From positions 8,880 to 55,276 of the forward strand of contig SMOI01000215.1 in the NCBI GenBank assembly GCA_008000375.1: a DNA stretch of 46,397 bases, in the 5' to 3' direction. Of this stretch, positions 19,857 through 31,767 are shown piece after piece (within the stretch, counting starts at the first letter, position 1; the number at the start of each line of letters is the position of its first letter). This stretch comes from Poteriospumella lacustris. Taxonomy: Eukaryota > Sar > Chrysophyceae > Chromulinales > Dinobryaceae. Under the pieces are notes generated by a model. It was not told where the DNA came from. It made no database searches and saw only the letters and a list, made by a program, of their open reading frames with translations. The translations under genes and the position numbers were made by a program.

Positions 19857-21216
19857 ACGGTTTTTTACCACCACCGCCAACCGCACCGGAGTCTGTTTCT
19901 GTTGCAGTAGCTGCTTTCTGTTATTTTTTTCTGTTTCGGCTTCGTCGGTGTCTCCTGCTGCACGGTCGCCATCCCTCCTTTCCTCTCCCTTCCCTTCCCC
20001 TCCCCCCACCCACACCCTCTCAGCAGTTTCTCGCTACGTTCTTCATCGTTTTGTTGAATGGTTTTTTCATTGGTGCCAGCCGACTCGTAGACAGTAGGTG
20101 GAGGGAGGGTCTTCTTCCTCTTCTTCCTTCACCATCGTGACGTTCGCGCTTTGCTTTTGCTTTTGCTTTACTTTGCCTCTTACGCCATCTCCTCACCGAC
20201 GGTCTGCTGTACCGTGGAATTGGAGAGGTTCTGTTTCTATTCGTTTCATCGGTTTTTTTCCCCACTCGGAGCCTCCACCCACACTTTCACTCGCTCGTTC
20301 TTTCTCTCTGGTTGATACGAAACAAATTGCTTCTGCTACGGTTACTGCGTCTGTCGCTTCTTCCTCTTCTACCGCTACCGCTAAGACGGTTCTATTCGTT
20401 ACGCTGGTCGCAGCCACACACCCCCCCCCCCATCACTTGATCATGATGTCCCCTCTACGATCCTCCCTACTGCCACTTCCTCCCCGTAACCCGCTCCCTA
20501 ACCCGTCGCCCTCCATCGTCCTGCGGTTTCCACTTCAGGGTGATGGTGCACCTGAGGGAGGTGGGGTGACATCACAGTACTGTAGTTGTAGTTGTAGTTA
20601 CAGTTGTAGTTGCAGTTGTGTTGATTTTTGTGCTTGTTGTAGTTGTAGTTGAAGTTCGCCCACACTTCACATTTGTCACGCCATCCTCATTGTAATCGTT
20701 AGTTCGCACTTATACTAGAGCCAAACCATACCCCACCCCCCAAAGTACACAGGGTTTCTTCACAGACGTTCCGTCGGGGTGTTGTAGCTGCTTTACCTAG
20801 CACCGATCGGCTGCCCTCGGCGACCGTTCGCAGCTGCCCTCGGGGACCAACCCACCGCCTTCTCCTCTGCGGCGGATGCACCGACCAGTACAGTACCTAC
20901 AGTTGTAGCACACATCTCCTTTCTCTTTCTCTCCAATCGTCTCCGATTGTTATACATATTCGTTGGTAGTTGTTACGGCAGGTGATTACATCGACGACGA
21001 CGACGATCGGTGGCGAAGAGGAAGAAAAGCAGCTACGAGACGGCTTGCGGATGGGATACACATTATATTGGCCGCAGTTGAAGAAGAATGAACGACGATT
21101 CGCTGGGTCTTGAAGAGGGCAGAAGAAGAAGCAGGGTGGCAGAGTGGCAGAGAGAGCAAAGTCCATGGCAACAGAGAAAGAGAGAGACACCTGACAGGGT
21201 GTGACACGTTGGCCGG
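19857..21216. other. Convergent intergenic region with a composition switch
   Basis: Bases 19857 to about 20700 are T/C-rich on the + strand, behind the + strand CmcJ-like gene. From about 20990 to 21190 the + strand is A/G-rich, behind the - strand PB1 gene. The switch lies near 20900. A 184-codon + strand frame (20098-20652) ends in a CysSer repeat made by a microsatellite and is not believed. No gene supported. Confidence 0.5.
20580..20651 (+). repeat. TGTAGT hexamer microsatellite
   Basis: Imperfect array of gttgta/gttgca words, interrupted near 20621-20636. Confidence 0.7.
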
Positions 21217-22473
21217 TTACACCTTGGCATCTACCAACGGTGCAGCAGCGGTGGCATGACCGTGGGCGTGGGCGTGGGGATGGGCGTGGTGATGGGCATG
21301 GTGAGGGCCACGACCATCACCGCCATGGTGACCCGGACGATGCCCGGCACCACGATGGTGGTGCGGTCCACCGTGGTGAGGTCCACCGTGGTGCGGTCCA
21401 CCGTGGTGCGGTCCATCGTGGTGCGGTCCACCGTGATGGGGTCCACCGTGATGCCCGTGCCCATGGCCATGGCCGTGACCGTGGCCAAACCAGTGACCAA
21501 ACCATCCACGTCCATGACCAGGCTGGTGCGGTGCTCCAGGTGGAGACGCTGGGCGATCGTGGGGTGGAAGAGGACCGGCAGGTGCCGCTCCAGGTACCGC
21601 TCCAGGTGCAGGAGGAGCAGGAGACTCACCCGCAGTGTGCGGAGGAGATGCGGGGCGAGGCAAGTCATGTGGGTGAGGGTGAGGGTGAGGATGAGGGTGA
21701 GGGTGAGCTCCAGGAGGACCAGGGGGTGGGCCGAACGGAGGAGGACCATGAGGATGTCCGAAGGGGCCTGGGCCTGGTGGATGGCCAAAGGCGCCATGAG
21801 GAGGAGGTCCAAACGGAGGTCCATGGGGAGGTCCAAAGGGAGGCGGACCGTGGGGGTGGCCATGAGGGTGACCATGAGGGTGAGGACCCCAGAAGTGATG
21901 AGGAGGAGAATGGGGGCCGCCAAACGGAGGAGGAGGAGGCAGAGGATGGCCATGAGGATGAGGATGAGGATGGCCATGAGGATGGTGATGAGGATGGTGC
22001 GGCAGGTCAAACGGATGCGCGGGATGCGGGTGATGTGGATGGTGACCACCGAAGTGATGGTGGTACATCGGATGCGTAGCACTCAATGGCACACCCTCCC
22101 ATTGGGTAGCCGTCTCCACTGTGACAGGAACAACGTCATCACCCGCAGTGGTAGTGGACGCCGCTGACACTTCGGACGCAACGGGCACCGCAATGGGCTT
22201 CTGGAGCACGATATCGACTTGGATACCACCCAACGACGCCATCACACGGAAGGCATCTTGCAATTGGTGATCATCCGCAATCAGTTCTCGTTCACCGCCT
22301 TCATTAACCCAAGCCAACGCAAAGGCAGGTGGGTCGACCTCCCCCGACAAGGCAGGAATCGTCGTTTTCACGCGCGCGATAAAGTCATTCAGAGAAATAC
22401 TGGCCACATGGGCATCATTCAATTCGACGCGATGAAATTCAGACATATACGGAACAATGACAACAACAGTCAT
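21217..22473 (-). CDS. PB1-domain protein with long His/Pro/Gly-rich tail
   Basis: A 418-residue intronless protein. Residues 1-92 look like a PB1 domain: FHRVELNDAH, SISLNDFIARVKTTIPAL, then an acidic OPCA-like segment WVNEGGERELIADDHQLQDA and a last strand GIQVDIVLQ. There is no clear basic cluster on strand 1, so a type I (acidic-face) PB1 is suggested; such domains dimerise with basic PB1 partners in signalling and selective autophagy. From about residue 135 to 405 the chain is His, Pro and Gly with repeats such as HPHGHPHP, GPPPFGPP and HHGGPHHGG. Such His density could bind Zn, Ni or Cu ions, or drive pH-dependent condensation; both are inference. The frame stays open over more than 800 bp of repetitive DNA. 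ATG at 22473 and a second at 22443 are both usable. Confidence 0.7.
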   Translation of the reverse strand: MTVVVIVPYMSEFHRVELNDAHVASISLNDFIARVKTTIPALSGEVDPPAFALAWVNEGGERELIADDHQLQDAFRVMASLGGIQVDIVLQKPIAVPVASEVSAASTTTAGDDVVPVTVETATQWEGVPLSATHPMYHHHFGGHHPHHPHPAHPFDLPHHPHHHPHGHPHPHPHGHPLPPPPPFGGPHSPPHHFWGPHPHGHPHGHPHGPPPFGPPHGPPFGPPPHGAFGHPPGPGPFGHPHGPPPFGPPPGPPGAHPHPHPHPHPHPHDLPRPASPPHTAGESPAPPAPGAVPGAAPAGPLPPHDRPASPPGAPHQPGHGRGWFGHWFGHGHGHGHGHGHHGGPHHGGPHHDGPHHGGPHHGGPHHGGPHHHRGAGHRPGHHGGDGRGPHHAHHHAHPHAHAHGHATAAAPLVDAKV

Positions 22474-23330
22474 GATTTGTTTGGGTAAGAGAACGTGATA
22501 ACAATGAGGGAAAAAACAGGCTCTTCGTGCGGGAACAACTCTTTTTGTTCTTTACTTTAAATTTCAGGGTAGGCTTTACCTCTCTGTAAAGGTTACCCGT
22601 GAAAAAGAAGAAAGAAGAAAGAGAACAAAATGCGTGGAAGGTATTTCAATTGTGATTTTTAGTGCGGAACGACGTCGGTTTGCGTCGTTGTTGTTAGGAA
22701 CAACAACCGCGCGCATGGAGGCGACCACCTCGGTGACCGCCACCGTGGTCTGCCACACCGCGACACACAGTCACCCATCGCCGCCCACCTTCGTGTGTTG
22801 GTACACCTTTGTATCCAAGCTCTATTGTAATATGGACAATCTCTCGGACGAAAAGGTGATTGGTGTATCCGATGAGAGAAAAACGGTTTCTTGGGCAAAG
22901 AGACAGCAACAACGCTGTAACTGCTGGTGCTGCTAAAGCCTGCTGGAGAAGTACACTACATATACATAGTTGGGGATTCGGAAGAGGAGACTACGGTCCC
23001 AACTACATATATGTGCATGTAAATGTACGTGTGGAAATAGTGCAGTAGATCGTGCGGTATGATAAGTGTTGATCCAGCCAGCACAACAGCAAGACGGCGG
23101 CTGTGCAATTAAACCTACGTATGTACATCGATCTACGAACAACGACACCGCGTACAAGATTCGCTGAAGATATCATCGTTAGAGCGAAAATTTAAAAGTG
23201 GCATCGAGTGGATGCTGCTGGAGCTCGGTTGCTCTTACTACAGTTAGGTCGGTGAAGCGAATCCAGTACTTGGGAACAGTTCGCAGAGAATCAATACCAC
23301 CCGAACACATGCGACGCGCAAGTTGAGAGA
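22474..23330. other. Intergenic, mixed composition
   Basis: It should hold the promoter of the PB1 gene. A + strand frame ends with MDNLSDEKVIG...RCNCWCC (ATG at 22832, stop at 22934-22936), which looks like a lipidated tail but has no supported upstream exons. No firm gene. Confidence 0.4.
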
Positions 23331-23490
23331 TGAAGATGGGAGAGGGAAGAGTCACGGGGGTGTGGAGACGTAGAAACATGACTGTTTGGTGCGAGTTCGT
23401 TCGTGGCAAGTGGACAGGGAACAACACACGAAGAGGGCCGATGACATGGGTCTTTGGCGAAACGAACACGTCTCACATCTATCAGTGGGC

Positions 23491-23535
23491 ACGAATCACT
23501 GCGAAACGAATCGGTGCGAAACGAATCACGGCGGT
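23491..23535. repeat. Three 15-bp units, acgaatcnnkgcgaa
   Basis: Units start at 23491, 23506 and 23521. On the minus strand they give spaced GATTCGT words, a motif that also recurs in the tract behind the other RRM gene (37582, 37911, 37921). Confidence 0.65.
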
Positions 23536-25051
23536 GACCCGTCTAAGGCCAGCAGGAAGTGACTCAACCATGACAATGGCTGTGTAAGCACTACAACAGA
23601 TGACAGTTGTGTACGCACGGGGAGAGACAAGAGAGACAAGAGAGAGAAAGAGACAGACAGACAGAGAGATGGGGTCGTTCGTTCACCAGTGAACGACGTG
23701 CGTGCAAGAGAGAGGGAGGGAGTAACGAAGTATAAAAGCCCCCCCCCCCACGCCTTCGCAATGCAAACTCACGACCAGAAGACGGTTGTAGTAATGGTGG
23801 TCGGTGGGAGCACATACTGAAGAGAGGGGGGGGCAGGGGGAGGCGACCAACGCGGATAAACAACAGAGACAAACGTCAACAAAGAGGTGCGAGTCAGCGA
23901 CAGTCAGAGACAGAGCCAGAGCCAGAGCCAGAACCAGAGAAGTGACAGCGGCGGAGACAGAAGATCGAAGCATCATATACAGGGGGGGGGGGCGGTGTGC
24001 TTAGAGTGGTGGAACCGCAACGAGACGTGCAGCTGCAACAAGTCATCATCCATCGTAATCAAAGACACAGAGATGTATCGAACACTCTACCGACGAAACT
24101 TTCATACGACAACAACAACCTGACAACGAGAACGACAACAAAGACGAGTGACTGAGACAGCAGCAAAGCCCTGCGATATAGACGAGGGAACGAAGAAGAA
24201 GACAACGAAGAAGAAGAAGAAGAAGACAGAGGAGAGGAAGGCGACATCTGACGACGAGGAGTCTCTAAGGGGGGTGGCAGCTGTAGCAACGTGTACAACA
24301 GAGAAGGGGAACGAAGAACGAAGTACCAAAACCAAAAGGCGAATGATTCTCTCTACAACAATCCAAACCAAACCCTCGATTCTATTTTTGAGGGGCGGAG
24401 GTAAGGGGGGGGGGGAAGAAGGCAATGCGTGTGTCTACTGCAGAAGTGTACGGAAGAGGAGGAGATGGAGATGGAGATGGAGACGAAAAGCAGCGAAGCA
24501 GAGGAGAAGAAACAGACAGAGAGGAATCAGGCACTGCATAAGCAACATCAGAGGGAGACAGAGAGAGCGCGCGGGACGAAGAAATCACGCGGAAAAATGG
24601 GGGTGGGGAGGGGGTTGCGAACGGACGCTGTGTGGGTACAACGACGCGTCAATGTGAAACAACAGCGAGTGAGATGAACCATCGATCCAGAAATAATACG
24701 CATATGTACGTACAGAAGAAGAAGAGAAGGAGCCAGAGACAAAGCTAAGCGTGTTGAATGAATCCATGGCAGCCAATGTGTAAACCGACGTGAAAAAAAG
24801 GGGTAGAAGGGGGTCTACTCAGGGCGGGGGTGATGGTGAGGGGAGGGGGTGGGACAGAGACAATGCAGCAGACAAGGCATCTCCCTCCCCCAACCCCTAA
24901 TCACCGCCCCTGGACCCCTCTCACCAACCAACTTAATGATTATACTTACGGCAAAGAAGGGGGGGGGCACAACAAGATTAGAGATATACACACGCTCGTG
25001 CAATACCCAGTAACAGAAGACCTTGCACAACCCACACACCCATCTGCGATC

Positions 25052-25115
25052 ATGAACACAGAGAGCGGCGGCGGCGGCGGCGGCGGCGGCATGAACACAG
25101 AGAGCGGCGGCGGCG
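25052..25115 (+). repeat. 39-bp duplication with GGC array
   Basis: The word atgaacacagagagcggcgg occurs at 25052 and 25091, separated by a (GGC)n run. It lies in the purine-rich tract and is not considered coding. Confidence 0.7.
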
Positions 25116-28100
25116 AAGAAGAAGAAGAAGAAGAAAATAGTCGCGAGAAATCAGAAAAACCGACATGGAACAAACCCGACGGCGATCACCACACACTCAC
25201 ACTCACACTCGCACACAGATAAGAGAGGGAGGGGGGTGGAGAAAAAACAAGAAGCCGTCGGGCGAACAAATGCACAACCGAACGAATCAATAATCGAATG
25301 AAAGACTGAAACGAAACAAATGGGAGTGCAGTGAAGAGAAGATTGGCGAGTATTAGCGCGGGGGAGTGAATCAACAAATGTATACAGCGTTAGGGTGTGT
25401 TGGGAAAGCGGCAATCCGAGAGGACCATACGGAACGAAAAAGGGGAGGAATGTCGGAGGTTGTGGAAGGCAACAAACAACGATGAGAACACCAAAAGATG
25501 ATCAGAAGGGAAAGGAAGATATCGAACGAGCTACATAGGCTATGCAATAGACACTTTAAATATTAATAAGCGTAGGGAGGAGTACGAGAGAGACAGAAGG
25601 GAAGGGCGAGCGCCACACGGAACACACACACACAGTGATGCAATGAAAGCTATCGACCGTGGCGGGATGACTACGGTAACTCAGATTGGCGTGGTTGGTG
25701 TGACTCAACAACTCGGAGTGCTATTAGCTTTGTAACCGTGGAACATGGGTGGACGGGTGAAGATTGGTGTGAGAGAGAGACTGAGGACTCGACCGTGATC
25801 GCTGCTGCCACAAGGCAACAGAAGAAACAGTCGACCACCAATCCACAACAATGATTTGCTACGGCGTGACGAAACACTTACTTCACGGGGGCGATGAATG
25901 CGACACAAAACAAAACAGAACAAAACGAATCGCGAAACAGAACGAACGAATGGCGGAGCAATTTTTCAAAAACATAGATGGATCGGAATGGGGAAAGAAG
26001 AAACGGTTAAACTTGAAGAACTCAACCGAAACAGGGGCCTGAGCCTGGGCCGGAGGTGAGGGAGTATGCCCCGATAGCTGGCGGAAATACCTCCACTCAT
26101 TTCTCCGAGCGTAATCAACTAATGCAAACAACGCCACGTGCACTGATAGGGTGACCAACGTAAGCGCAGAGATCGAGCAAAAACAGAGAGAAAATAAACG
26201 TGTCAACGCAACTACAGAAAGTAGAGAGAGAAAAGGACAAAAGCTGAACACCAACAACAAAAAGAAACATACAAAATAGTCGGAAATAAAAGCAAGCGAT
26301 GGGAATGGGGGATGGGGGAATGGGACACCAAGCCATACGGCTGCACTGGGCAGAAGAACGTGCGGGGAAGGGGGGAAGGGTGGAGGCGTGTGCATTGGAC
26401 AGAACGCCTCCAAGAATTGAAAGGGGGTTGCGAATGAATGCGCAAGACCACAACAATAACAACTACAGCAACTACTACCCTGACAGTGACGATAATGTTG
26501 ATGTCGACGACGTGGACGTAAACGCGAGGACGATCGAGCGACTGGTGTCCCATCCGCCTCCACACCGAGTGCTCTTTCACACACGAGAAAAAATGAAAAA
26601 CCAACGTAAACAACAACAACAAACAGCAACATCAGCGACGAGACGGGAGAAGAAATGGGAATCAAACAAGCGAAAGCATGCGAAGGAGAGAGAATGGGTT
26701 AATGCACAAACAACGGGGAGGTACACGGGACGGGTACCCAGAAGGGCTTCCCCGTTACATCTGCTGGACGATGGCTGCTGGTCAAACTGGTCGATGTAGC
26801 AGCAAGAAACATTGGATGATGGTTGTGACAGAGACACACAAAACATGTACAGTGTCTCAGCGCGGGACGGAAGTGGCTGCGTGGCCGTCCGATAGTGCTG
26901 GTCATGGAATACGTGTCAAACCATGAGGATCCACAAGGATTGAGAATGAGAAGGAAAGCGTGAGGGTTTCATCGGTGAAACAGGATTGGGGGGGGGGGTA
27001 CACATGATCCAACGCGTCGACACGGAGGAACGACAAAGCGTGGACCGAAACTGCTCAAAAAATAAAAAGAGATTCAAGACCAAGGAAACAGCGATGACGA
27101 CGGGAGGGGAATCCACGTGGCGAGTATATTGAAGAAGAAACACAGAAACTGTGGGCGACCGTAATCCTTGTACGCGGGAGCGGAGAAGGTTGCATATATA
27201 TTTTTTCCTTCTTCGTCGGCAGTCGTTTCCTTCTCTCGCAGTATTCAACGAATCAAAGCATACCATGAATCAAAGCAAGAATCCGTCCGGGCGAGCAGGG
27301 AGAATGCAAGGACCCCTTCATGCACGAGAAAAAGCAACAAGACAAGGCGAAACGAAACAAACAACAGGGAGGATGGGTTGGCGGAACAAGTTTATTCAGA
27401 AAGGTTATGACAATCGACAAGGAGATTAGCGAATCGCACGAGGGTGGATGGGGGGGGGGTTGAAAGAGACAACGAGCGAGCACGTATGTTTGCATACATG
27501 CATATATGGTCTAAGACAGAACGAATAAATGAGAGTCAATTGGCGATAGGCGACAAGCGACGCTGCCTGCATTCACAGCAGTAGCATAGTTGTGTATAAT
27601 AATCAGATTCCGAGGGAATAAAACACACGTGACGAGGAAAGGCGAAAGCAAACGGAAACACACGGAAACAACAAGGCCAGTATCGGTGCCGGTATAGGTG
27701 GGTATATATTGTCACGAGATGGAAGAAGGAAAGAGAAAGAGAAAGAATCAATGCACGAGAGATGTATATACAAGCAACAACGTCCGTTTTAATCTTTTTT
27801 CGTTTGTTTCTTTGGTTTTTTTCTGGTTGTTATTGATTGACGTGTGGAAAACTGGAAAGTAATCGACGAAACAGTGAGAAGGGCACAATCACAGGCAACC
27901 CAGCCACCTCGACTTCCGATCTCAGCGGAAGTCGCTCGCTCAGTCGTCGTCGAGGGGGACGCGCACAATAGTAATAGCAAAACACAGACGAGTGACGCGC
28001 AACGACCCCAACAATAACAACTATACGATATTAATAATCGACCCGCACATCGTCGGACACACCGCCGAGAGAGTGAACTGAGACGCACAGCGATGGATGC

Positions 28101-30327
28101 GAAACGATAAAAGTTGCGCAAACAATGCGACCGATCGAGCAACAAGAAGAGAGGAAGAAGGAGAATGTCGACCGGCATACTGCACGATAATCAACGAAGG
28201 ACGAACAAAGATATACCCAGCGCGAGAGCCAGAGAGAAGGAGCCACAGCCATGGACCAGGTTAGCAAAGTGAGCTAGCAAAGGTGACGAAAGGGCCGTAG
28301 AACAACGATAGCACAGACACAGGTAATCAAAAGACAAGACAGCGACAATTTTCGGATTTATTTGAGAATAGGGAAGGGGGAGGGAGGGTTATAACGTGAA
28401 GCGACGGCGATGGAACACGATGAACCACGCACGAATAAACAACAACATGCGCAACAACCAGAACAACAATAAGCAAGCGCCACCATGGAATGCGACCGAG
28501 CGAGAAGAAAAGACAAAATCAATGTGCATTGGCCCCATGAAAATAGTCGGGAGGGAGGGGGCGATATATCAATGCATAACGTACGTCAAGATTGTTCGAT
28601 AACGTATCGTACAGTAGAGGACCATACAGATCAGGAGAGAGAGAGGCGCGTTTCAGGTTCATTTTTTGTTATGTTTGTTTGTTGTTTGATAGTTTGTTTC
28701 CTGTCGCATACGTCTTCTTCTTCATCGGCATTCCCACACCCATTCACCAGCAGGGGGCGGATACACCGTAGTAATGCGGATTGACAGAAACCAGAGATGA
28801 GAATAGTTTGGCATCGCACCACAAAGCGCCAAAGATGTCTGTGTCATCTTTTCCCCTTTCAAAGAATGAATGAGATGGTTCAACAGATCGATGGCTATCA
28901 CCGAGCGTAACAAAATGGCAGGCAGCAACCCACATTAACCAACAGAATCAGGTACCAAAAGATAGATACACGTCCATATCCATGTGTGGACATGGCCAGA
29001 GAGAATGATTCATTGATTGATCGTTTGTTTCGCGGTAGTGGACAGTACTTTTATCACACCACGCAAAGAAGTTGTACCAAAATGACGACGCGCTGGTGCC
29101 AGATGGGGATGTGGGCAAGTTCGTACTAATCTTGCTCCACCTGAACACCCAAGCGGTTCTTGTTGAGAGAAGAAAACGAATGAGCAAACGACACAATGAT
29201 ACATCGAACGGGAAACAAGTCAAGGGGAATGTGGAGGAGAGAAGAAAGGAAGGAAGAGGAAGGGTGTGTAAGGAAGGGTGTAAATCGGTTTGAATCGTAG
29301 GTGGTATAGGTTAACCAACGAATGAGAACAACAGAATGTGTAGGAACGGTGGGGTGGATCCGACCGAAGGGCACCCCGAGACAGAAGATGAGGAGCGAAT
29401 GCATAGTATCGAACACAGCACCACAACAAGACTAAACAACATATGACAACGGGACACAGACGAAGCCATGGGCATGACCACAAGACACGGCTCACCAAAT
29501 CTCAGCACATCAAGCCAAGAGAGAACAAGTGCATCACCATGACAAAGAGAGCACAAACAAGAGAAAGCGGAAAGAGAAAGAGATCAAAATAGACGACGAG
29601 AGAAGATGAAAAAAAGGGGGGAGGTGTAGGCACAATGGAACACGAGAAACAAATGATGCACTCACGTGTATCGCTTCAATCGACTTTATACGCCACCAAA
29701 GAGAGAGAGAAACAGAAAAACTACACAACGCAACAAAAGAGTGCAAAGAAATGACAGCGCACATAGTCTTGTGTGTGAATCCATACAGGCAGACTACGGC
29801 GTGAGGAGGTGCAAGAAGTTTTTGAGGTGTGAATTGGCGAGAGAGTGGGGAGGGAAGATACAGCGGCGGATGAGCTGACAACAACATCAAGATACCAACA
29901 ACGATCAAAGGTGAAATCAAACGCACGAAAAGCCCTTTTGTGGAGAGAAAGGGGGGGGTGAGACTATACACAGACGGGATCTCACGACAGAGACACAACA
30001 TCAGACGATGACAACGGCTAAATGCGACCAACGAGTAGCGTACAGTCGACAATCACAACAACAAAGGGGGGAGGGGAAGAGACAGCAGAACACGGACATA
30101 GGGTGGATGTGTTTAAGATGAGGGAAGAGGTTTTGTTTCCTGGCAATACAAAGAAAGCAGGCCGAAAAAATGACACGTTTTTGACAACAATGTGGACACG
30201 AGAGAGCACGCGACGTTGATATATGCACCAAGCAGAAAAGAGAAGGGAGTGGGAGAGAATGACTAATGACACCAGATCGACATCACCGGCAAGAAATTGC
30301 GATAGACCAGAGCACATCACAATTGAT

Positions 30328-31767
30328 TTAAAACGCGAACGGAGAAGACACATAGCGAACCGAAGAACCATTGACAGAGGAAGCAGAAGACGAAGTCATA
30401 GAATCTTGCGACTTCGACGGCTTCATGAATTCCTCGGACAGCATCAGGCGCGGAGGAGCCATCATGGCAGCTTGATCTCTCTTCTCTTGCTCCAACTGAA
30501 GCATAGCAAACAAAGAAGACGACGACGACGCTGGCATCGGCTGGTGCGAAGAAGCGTGCGCATCGGCGAAAGATGACTCCATCTCAAACAATGCAGGCAT
30601 GTGGCGAGCGTGGTGTCCATGTCCATGGGTAAAGTCAGGAGCAGCGGCATAGTAGTCATTCATCTGCAACGGTGGTGGGACAGAATAAGCATTCGACGAC
30701 GCAGGCATCCAGGACGGCATGGAATTGTGGAATTGGCTGCCAACTGACGACAAGGAGGACGCCATCGACGAGGTCAGTGAAGGCGACACAGATCGATGAT
30801 GGATCGGCATTCCACGAGGCGAAGAGAGCCCACGCGCAGATGTAGGCGGGGATGGGATGGTTGGCGGCAAATGCTGATGATAGCCATGCGCAGGTGGAAT
30901 CGGAGCAGAAACGTTGGGGCCGTGGTCATGGCGCTTGAAAAATGCCGAAGGATTCGCAGTCTGTTGGCGTCGGATCACACCTTCCATTCCTTGCATCTCT
31001 TTCAACATTTGCTCAGCCTTATAAGACAGGCAACATTCGAAGAGAACAGATTCCACTGAAACATTTTTCAGGGCATAAATCGCACGCAAGGCGGAGTGCA
31101 CGTCCGTGAAGTAGACGAAGGCGTAACCCGTAACTTGAGCAGGTTGCTGAGAGCACAAGTGACGCTTGACTTGAATATCACCGATGGAACCAAATGCTTC
31201 AAACACTGATTCCAGGAATTCTTCAGTCACTTTCTTGGAAATGGAAGGAGTCAAGAAGTTCACATGAACTTGGACCCATGACTCGGATTGAGGACGAGGT
31301 GCCACCTTCTCGTGCGTGATGAAATACACACTACAGAAAGAGAACCAAATGGTGAACAAAAACATGAATAAATTAACAACTACAACACAATCCACTTACC
31401 GCATGTGACGGCCCATAAACTTGCGGTTGTCCAACGCTTGGATAGCACGCGAAGCGTCGGAATCGTGCACAAATTCGACGAAACCATGCATCAAGCTGTC
31501 ACCATGACGACCGCGCTTGATTTCCAGATTGTCAATGGGGCCAAAAGGAGAGAACAGCTGAGCAAGATCCATTTCCGTACAGAAAAAGGAAAGGTCGCCA
31601 ACAAACAGTGCACATGGCTTGCGGGTTCCAGCTCCAGGACGTCTGGAGTCATTGCCATAAGAGCCGTACGGGCTGGGCAACCCGGAGTGCATCGCAATAG
31701 ATGTGGGGGAAGGAAGGAAAGAGGCATTTGAGCGCTCATAAAAATTGTAGGCCGCGGGGTTCGACAT
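30328..31767 (-). CDS. Tandem-RRM RNA-binding protein, paralogue 1
   Basis: Exons are 31767-31400 and 31330-30328, with a 69-nt intron (GTAAGT to GTAG) that splits an Arg codon. The product has 456 residues. RRM 1 starts at about residue 53 with RNP2 LFVGDL and carries RNP1-like SLMHGFVEF; it ends FMGRHMR at the intron. RRM 2 starts with VQVHVNFLTP and has RNP1-like GYAFVYF. A conserved segment follows, AEQMLKEMQGMEGVIRRQQT, then NPSAFFKR. The rest is Ser/Pro/His-rich and probably disordered. The intron position and both RRMs match the gene at 34239-36412. Binding to single-stranded RNA is expected from the fold; targets and process are unknown. A very long purine-rich (+) tract lies downstream. 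Confidence 0.85.

Larger units (their letters stand above)
23331..30327 (-). other. 7-kb gene-free tract, purine-rich on +; candidate long 3' UTR or ncRNA of the RRM gene
   Basis: No open frame here is believable: all are low complexity and change strand and frame freely. The + strand is A/G-rich and T-poor; for example 26161-26220 holds 30 A and 6 T. Read on the minus strand, which is the sense strand of the RRM gene ending at 30328, it is pyrimidine-rich and A-poor. The mirror pattern follows the paralogous RRM gene at 34239-36412. Local patches with opposite bias occur near 27190-27245, 27785-27840 and 28655-28745, so more than one unit may exist. It carries many short arrays (GA, CAGAGC, GGAGAT, GAA) and G or C homopolymers near 23738, 23981, 24407 and 26988. 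The UTR/ncRNA reading is inference. Confidence 0.4.

Noticed and set aside
20098-20652. 184-codon + strand frame ending in a CysSer repeat
   Set aside because: The end is produced by a TGTAGT microsatellite and the rest follows the T/C-rich composition of a 3' flank.
21201-22167. Two + strand open frames of about 300 codons opposite the His-rich gene
   Set aside because: They are the antisense of His/Pro/Gly repeats, which removes stops in all frames. The minus-strand frame alone has a recognisable domain at its start.
24830-25222. 130-codon frame with Gly and Glu runs
   Set aside because: Made of GGC and GAA arrays in a tract where no frame is stable; no family resemblance.
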